A DNA stretch of 43,450 nt from a virus. Shown piece after piece: positions 40,575 to 43,450 of the stretch (within the stretch, counting starts at the first letter, position 1; each line of letters starts with the position of its first letter). The stretch covers positions 1 to 43,450 of IMG/VR virus record IMGVR_UViG_3300020446_000020; one strand, given 5' to 3'. The position numbers and the translations under genes are program-made. A model generated the notes under the pieces. It was not told the DNA's origin. It worked only from the letters and a program-made list of their open reading frames with translations, and did not search any database.

Positions 40575-40904
40575 CTAACTCGTTTCTTCAAGTGGTCCAT
40601 AGATAGATTCAAAGTCAAGCTTACCTCCAGACGCTTGTATTATTTTTTTTGCTTGTTTGATAGAAGGTTGACGTAAACCATACCTCCACGATTTTGTTGT
40701 TGCTGGTGAGCAACCGAATAATTCAGCCGCTGGCTCAGTGCCAATGAACTCAATATATTCTTTAAGAGTATATCTCTTCACTTCTCTCTCCTTGTATTGT
40801 GGTTCTAATTTATTACTTAGAAATACTGAAAGCTCTTTTTCTGATAGAGTAATTGTTCTCCATAGATAGTTTACTTTCCATTGATCTTTATGTACTTCGT
40901 TCAT
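40575..40904 (-). CDS. Cro/CI-like HTH regulator (109 aa)
   Basis: I use the ATG at 40904; an in-frame TTG lies at 40913. The C-terminal half has a helix-turn-helix, PAAELFGCSPATTKSWRYGL (with RQPSIKQAKKII as the following helix), typical of Cro/CI-family DNA-binding proteins. It is the first gene of the minus-strand replication operon and divergent from the Sak4-like gene, so it is well placed to regulate both through the shared 92-base region. Without a lysogeny module it is more likely an early-gene regulator. Confidence 0.72.
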   Translation of the reverse strand: MNEVHKDQWKVNYLWRTITLSEKELSVFLSNKLEPQYKEREVKRYTLKEYIEFIGTEPAAELFGCSPATTKSWRYGLRQPSIKQAKKIIQASGGKLDFESIYGPLEETS

Positions 40905-40939
40905 ATGATACAACCCGTTAATTATTTTGTTGTGACATA

Positions 40940-40968
40940 TTGTAATTGTAAAAAATATAAAATAAAAT
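40940..40968 (+). promoter_or_regulatory. Candidate promoter of the recombination genes
   Basis: TTGTAA (40940-40945) and TAAAAT (40963-40968) are 17 bases apart, in the gap between the divergent HTH and Sak4-like genes. The -35 hexamer is the same as in the candidate late promoter at 3545. The AT-richness of the gap makes chance matches common. An ACAAC...GTTGT repeat at 40910-40933 could be an operator. Confidence 0.35.
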
Positions 40969-40996
40969 ACCTTTTATAAAAAAAAGGAGAAGATAT

Positions 40997-41704
40997 ATGT
41001 CAAATATATTAGATAGAATTGCCTCTCCAGGTGATCTTGTTCAAATGCAAGGAGCTAAGATTCTTGTATATGGAGCATCTGGAGCAGGTAAAACCACGCT
41101 TTGCGCAACCGCGCCAGGCAAAACTCTCATCATTAGTATGGAAGCAGGTCTTCTATCCATTAAGGATAAAGACAATGTGACCGCTATTGAGGTAAAAGAA
41201 GCATCAGAGATCGAGGAGATCGCCCAACTATTGGAGAGCGGTAAACTTGATTATGATACTGTCTGCCTAGATAGTCTTACTGAGATGTCAGAAATACTTT
41301 TGGCTTCTGAAAAAGCTAGAAGTAAAGACCCAAGACGTGCATATGGAGAGGTCATTGAAGTAATGACTCGAACCATGCGTAGGTTCAGGGATCTTAAAAT
41401 TCACGTAATCTTTGTAGCTAAAGAAGATAAGATTCGTGATGAGCAAACCGGTGTGTTTCATCATCAACCAATGATGGTAGGTGCGAAGTTACCGCAGCAA
41501 ATTCCTTACTTCTTTGATGAGGTATTGGCCTTAAGAACCTTTACTGAAGAAAACGAAGAGGGTAAAAAAATTATCAATAGATGGTTGCAAACCACTATTG
41601 GTGATAATTATACCGCTAAGGATAGGAGTGGTAAGTTAGAAACTTTTGAAGAGCCTAACTTAACACATGTCATTAATAAACTTGGATTTACATTAGGAGA
41701 GTAA
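40997..41704 (+). CDS. Sak4-like RecA-fold ATPase (recombinase)
   Basis: The ATG follows AAAAAGGAGAAGATAT. The 235-residue product has Walker A GASGAGKT (26-33), a Walker B-like DTVCLDSLTEM (Asp92) and a Gln/His-containing motif near HVIFVAKEDK. That is a RecA-like core of the AAA_24/Sak4 type, small ATPases that promote single-strand annealing in phages. The DUF669 gene overlaps closely (stop at 41704, next start 41706), and a RecE-type exonuclease lies nearby, completing a recombination set. Activity as annealing protein is inferred from family and context. Confidence 0.78.
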   Translation: MSNILDRIASPGDLVQMQGAKILVYGASGAGKTTLCATAPGKTLIISMEAGLLSIKDKDNVTAIEVKEASEIEEIAQLLESGKLDYDTVCLDSLTEMSEILLASEKARSKDPRRAYGEVIEVMTRTMRRFRDLKIHVIFVAKEDKIRDEQTGVFHHQPMMVGAKLPQQIPYFFDEVLALRTFTEENEEGKKIINRWLQTTIGDNYTAKDRSGKLETFEEPNLTHVINKLGFTLGE

Positions 41705-41705
41705 T

Positions 41706-42209
41706 ATGAGCGATTTTGCAGATGTCAAGTTTGATTTCAGTGATGATAATAGCAACACATATATACCCGAGGGCGATTATACGACTGAGATAATTAAATG
41801 CGAAAAGACTAGATCTAAAGCAGGTAATGATTATCTCGCACTTGAAGTTAAAGTTGTTGGTGAAAAATACAACGGCTGGATAGCAAGGAATAATTTCAAC
41901 CTTTGGTATACCAATAGCGATGCTGAAAAGCAGGATGTAGTTAGAGAGATTGCTGCAAAGCAATTTTCAAAACTACTTAAAGCTTTGAACATGGATACAA
42001 ATCCACCGTCAAACGCTAACGAGCTTGTTGGTCTGAAGGTTGTTTCTTCACTTGGTATTGAGGAAAGCAATAACGAGGAGTACCCTGATAGAAATAATAT
42101 CACTGGGTTTTCATCCGTTACTGGCGAATCTTCAACACCCCCTAAAGTTGCAGAGGATGCACCTGATTGGGTTGAGGAATCAAAGCCAGCTAAACCTAGC
42201 TTAGGTTAA
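41706..42209 (+). CDS. DUF669-like ssDNA-binding protein
   Basis: The 167-residue product has the DUF669 layout: YIPEGDYTTEIIKCEKTRSKAGNDYLALEV with NFNLWYTN and a C-terminal acidic, Pro-containing tail (AEDAPDWVEESKPAKPS). The pattern of an OB-like beta domain plus acidic tail is that of single-strand binding proteins. Phage Sak4-type recombinases are known to work with SSB proteins, which fits its place one base after the Sak4-like gene. Function is inferred. Confidence 0.72.
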   Translation: MSDFADVKFDFSDDNSNTYIPEGDYTTEIIKCEKTRSKAGNDYLALEVKVVGEKYNGWIARNNFNLWYTNSDAEKQDVVREIAAKQFSKLLKALNMDTNPPSNANELVGLKVVSSLGIEESNNEEYPDRNNITGFSSVTGESSTPPKVAEDAPDWVEESKPAKPSLG

Positions 42210-42272
42210 ACGAGAAGGTGCGCTAGGGTGCCTTAAGAGTCTTTTCCCCCTGTTAATGACTCACCTAGACTT
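42210..42272. other. Convergent gap, no clear terminator
   Basis: The 63-base gap lies between the + strand DUF669 gene and the - strand orphan. Only a 5-bp inverted repeat, GAGTC with GACTC, is seen, with no T-run. I see no clear terminator or promoter. Confidence 0.3.
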
Positions 42273-42479
42273 CTAATGAATTGTTAAACTAACTAATTGA
42301 AGTGGATCGTATTCAGATATGTCTACGACTTTGGCTGGATAATAACTGTCACTATCTTCCATTGATTTTAGTGCGGTAAAAAACTTTGCGGTATCTTTAT
42401 CTGGAGCTTTCATTATTATGGCTTTCAGCTCATCATCTGTTTCGTAACAGCATATATATCTTTTTAAATTTTCAAACAT
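42273..42479 (-). CDS. Hypothetical protein (68 aa)
   Basis: The ATG is preceded by AAGGAAGATAATTA. The 68-residue product has an N-terminal aromatic/Cys segment (RYICCYETDDELKAIIM) and a PDKDTAKFFTALKS helix. No family is recognised. It overlaps the stop of the DUF3310-like gene, in the same operon, so it is probably an early gene. Confidence 0.7.
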   Translation of the reverse strand: MFENLKRYICCYETDDELKAIIMKAPDKDTAKFFTALKSMEDSDSYYPAKVVDISEYDPLQLVSLTIH

Positions 42480-42754
42480 TAATTATCTTCCTTAATAAAT
42501 CCATTTACATATAAAGCAATAATTGCATAATGAATGATCTTCATCAGATCCTCGTCTGCTTTGCCTTTCTTTTTACCAAAACGCATTGCGTATTTTATTA
42601 TATTGCCAACAGCAAATCCTTCTCCGTGACCGCTATCGATTATCATATCAGTTGCCTGATACTTACCGTTGGCATAATGTTGGTTATAAGTTTGGTTGAT
42701 GTAGTTTTCAACGGCTTTAAGAATCTCGTCTTCTTTAAACTTATAATTGATCAT
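42479..42754 (-). CDS. DUF3310-like protein (91 aa)
   Basis: The 91-residue product has an N-terminal helix, then ATDMIIDSGHGEGFAVGNIIK followed by YAMRFGKKKGKADEDLMKIIHYAI (about residues 55-80). The G-N-x-x-K-Y-x-x-R-x-G-K block followed by a D-L-x-K helix matches DUF3310, a small family of phage proteins placed near replication genes and possibly related to nucleotide metabolism. The gene overlaps the exonuclease stop by ATGA. Function unknown. Confidence 0.7.
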   Translation of the reverse strand: MINYKFKEDEILKAVENYINQTYNQHYANGKYQATDMIIDSGHGEGFAVGNIIKYAMRFGKKKGKADEDLMKIIHYAIIALYVNGFIKEDN

Positions 42755-43450
42755 AGCACTAAATCTACAATATTGGGGCTGTTGTAGATAGATAAGTGAC
42801 CGCCTTTTCCATGATTGGCGTATTCCTCAAGAAATCCGGACATTTTATCCCAGCCTTGTTCCATAAGTTCTTCAGTCATTCTAAATACTTTTGAAGCATA
42901 CGGCGGTTTCTTTTCTTGAGCTACAAAAACAAATTCTTTTACTTTGAATCCAGCTTTTTCCATACCTCTTTTGTACCAAGCCGCTTGCATATCATAGCCA
43001 TACTTACGCACTGATCCTGCAAATTCTTTTGGATGACAGCTTTGAGTTGTCTTGTAATCAACAACAACAACCTCATTAGCAGAATATGGCTTTTGCACCG
43101 GCGGGCATATAACGTCTGGACGACACTTGCAAAGCACATCGCCCTCGTACCAATAGAAACTAGCCTCTGCGACTTTACCTTCTGCATCTAAATACATACG
43201 GCCCTCTTCAATCATATTGTTATTCATCGCTTTGATGTCATTCATCTCTGCTTCTTTAATAACAGTTAGACCCCTTTCTTCGTATTCTTTTTTAAGTTCT
43301 TTGTTTGCGTTGGTATAAGGCGATCCAGTAATTACCGCAACGGTATTATTAAACTCATCTTCACCCTCCACTAATAACGCATGAGCTGCCGTACCAAAGT
43401 TCATAGCAGGCGTCGTTTCTTGTACGTGCTCAACAGCGTGTAATTGAGAT
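42751..43450 (-). CDS. RecE-type PD-(D/E)XK exonuclease, 5' truncated
   Basis: The open frame continues upstream of the first in-window ATG (43404) to the window edge, encoding SQLHAVEHVQETTPA before MNFGTAAHALLVEG, so the true start lies outside. The conserved exonuclease VIII-type motifs are present: His in GTAAHALL, CRPDVI (Asp), VVVDYKTTQ (Asp and Lys) and YDMQAAWY (Gln and Tyr). It would resect DNA ends for the Sak4-like recombinase. The visible part (232 residues) covers the whole nuclease core. It lies with DUF3310 and the orphan in a minus-strand operon. Confidence 0.85.
   Translation of the reverse strand, partial: SQLHAVEHVQETTPAMNFGTAAHALLVEGEDEFNNTVAVITGSPYTNANKELKKEYEERGLTVIKEAEMNDIKAMNNNMIEEGRMYLDAEGKVAEASFYWYEGDVLCKCRPDVICPPVQKPYSANEVVVVDYKTTQSCHPKEFAGSVRKYGYDMQAAWYKRGMEKAGFKVKEFVFVAQEKKPPYASKVFRMTEELMEQGWDKMSGFLEEYANHGKGGHLSIYNSPNIVDLVL

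Noticed and set aside
1-43450. CRISPR arrays, insertion sequences and integrase or attachment sites
   Set aside because: No repeat-spacer pattern, no transposase and no integrase-like protein was found on either strand.

Overview
This window is a 43.4-kb stretch of a tailed bacteriophage genome (Caudoviricetes). It is AT-rich and resembles the uncultured podovirus-like phages known from marine metagenomes; the host cannot be named from the sequence. The virion genes follow a P22-like plan: TerL, a very long portal, scaffold-like protein, major capsid protein, a P22 gp4-like head-tail connector, a possible gp10-like stabilisation protein and several large ejection-type proteins. I see no tape measure, tail tube or sheath gene, and no DNA polymerase, RNA polymerase, integrase or tRNA gene. 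Both ends cut through genes whose orientations do not fit a closed circle, so part of the genome lies outside the window.

Layout. (1) 1-3150: small + strand accessory genes in three cassettes, each ending in a clear intrinsic terminator. The gaps carry clusters of a GTCGGG motif, including three perfect-period 16-bp repeats next to a very AT-rich stretch. (2) 3545-3671: a promoter and a structured leader before the late operon. (3) 3672-13136: head module, with TerL, portal, a GroES-like co-chaperonin, scaffold-like protein and capsid. (4) 13277-13693: a DUF1289 protein between a terminator and the next virion genes. (5) 13790-16143: decoration-type proteins, then a run of tiny, extremely Lys/Arg-rich proteins. 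(6) 16150-25254: connector, adaptor, a zinc-ribbon/cupredoxin-like protein, a Rossmann-type enzyme, fibre-like proteins with LamG/SPRY-like domains and a fibre-assembly-like protein. (7) 25264-26768: lysis cassette with lipoprotein, small membrane proteins, 3-TM holin and GH24 lysozyme. (8) 26777-37168: a free-standing PD-(D/E)XK nuclease, the gp10-like protein and the ejection proteins, ending in a 1123-residue protein.

(9) 37149-40913, minus strand: replication genes, with a Cro/CI-like HTH regulator, a prim-pol/DUF3987 primase-helicase, a small membrane protein and two PD-(D/E)XK nucleases. (10) 40997-42209, plus strand: a Sak4-like ATPase and a DUF669 protein transcribed divergently from the HTH gene. 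(11) 42273-43450, minus strand: a small orphan, a DUF3310-like protein and a RecE-type exonuclease cut by the window edge.

Together the genes describe a lytic-type programme. Primase-helicase, exonuclease, annealing ATPase, ssDNA-binding protein and resolvase would copy and recombine the genome, and one long late operon makes the virion and lysis proteins. The most unusual items are the cupredoxin-like domain on a virion-operon protein, the phage GroES, the basic mini-protein island with a two-level tandem repeat, the GTCGGG clusters, the late-operon leader, and a short F-x-x-G-G-x-V-like motif that recurs in many unrelated virion-region proteins.
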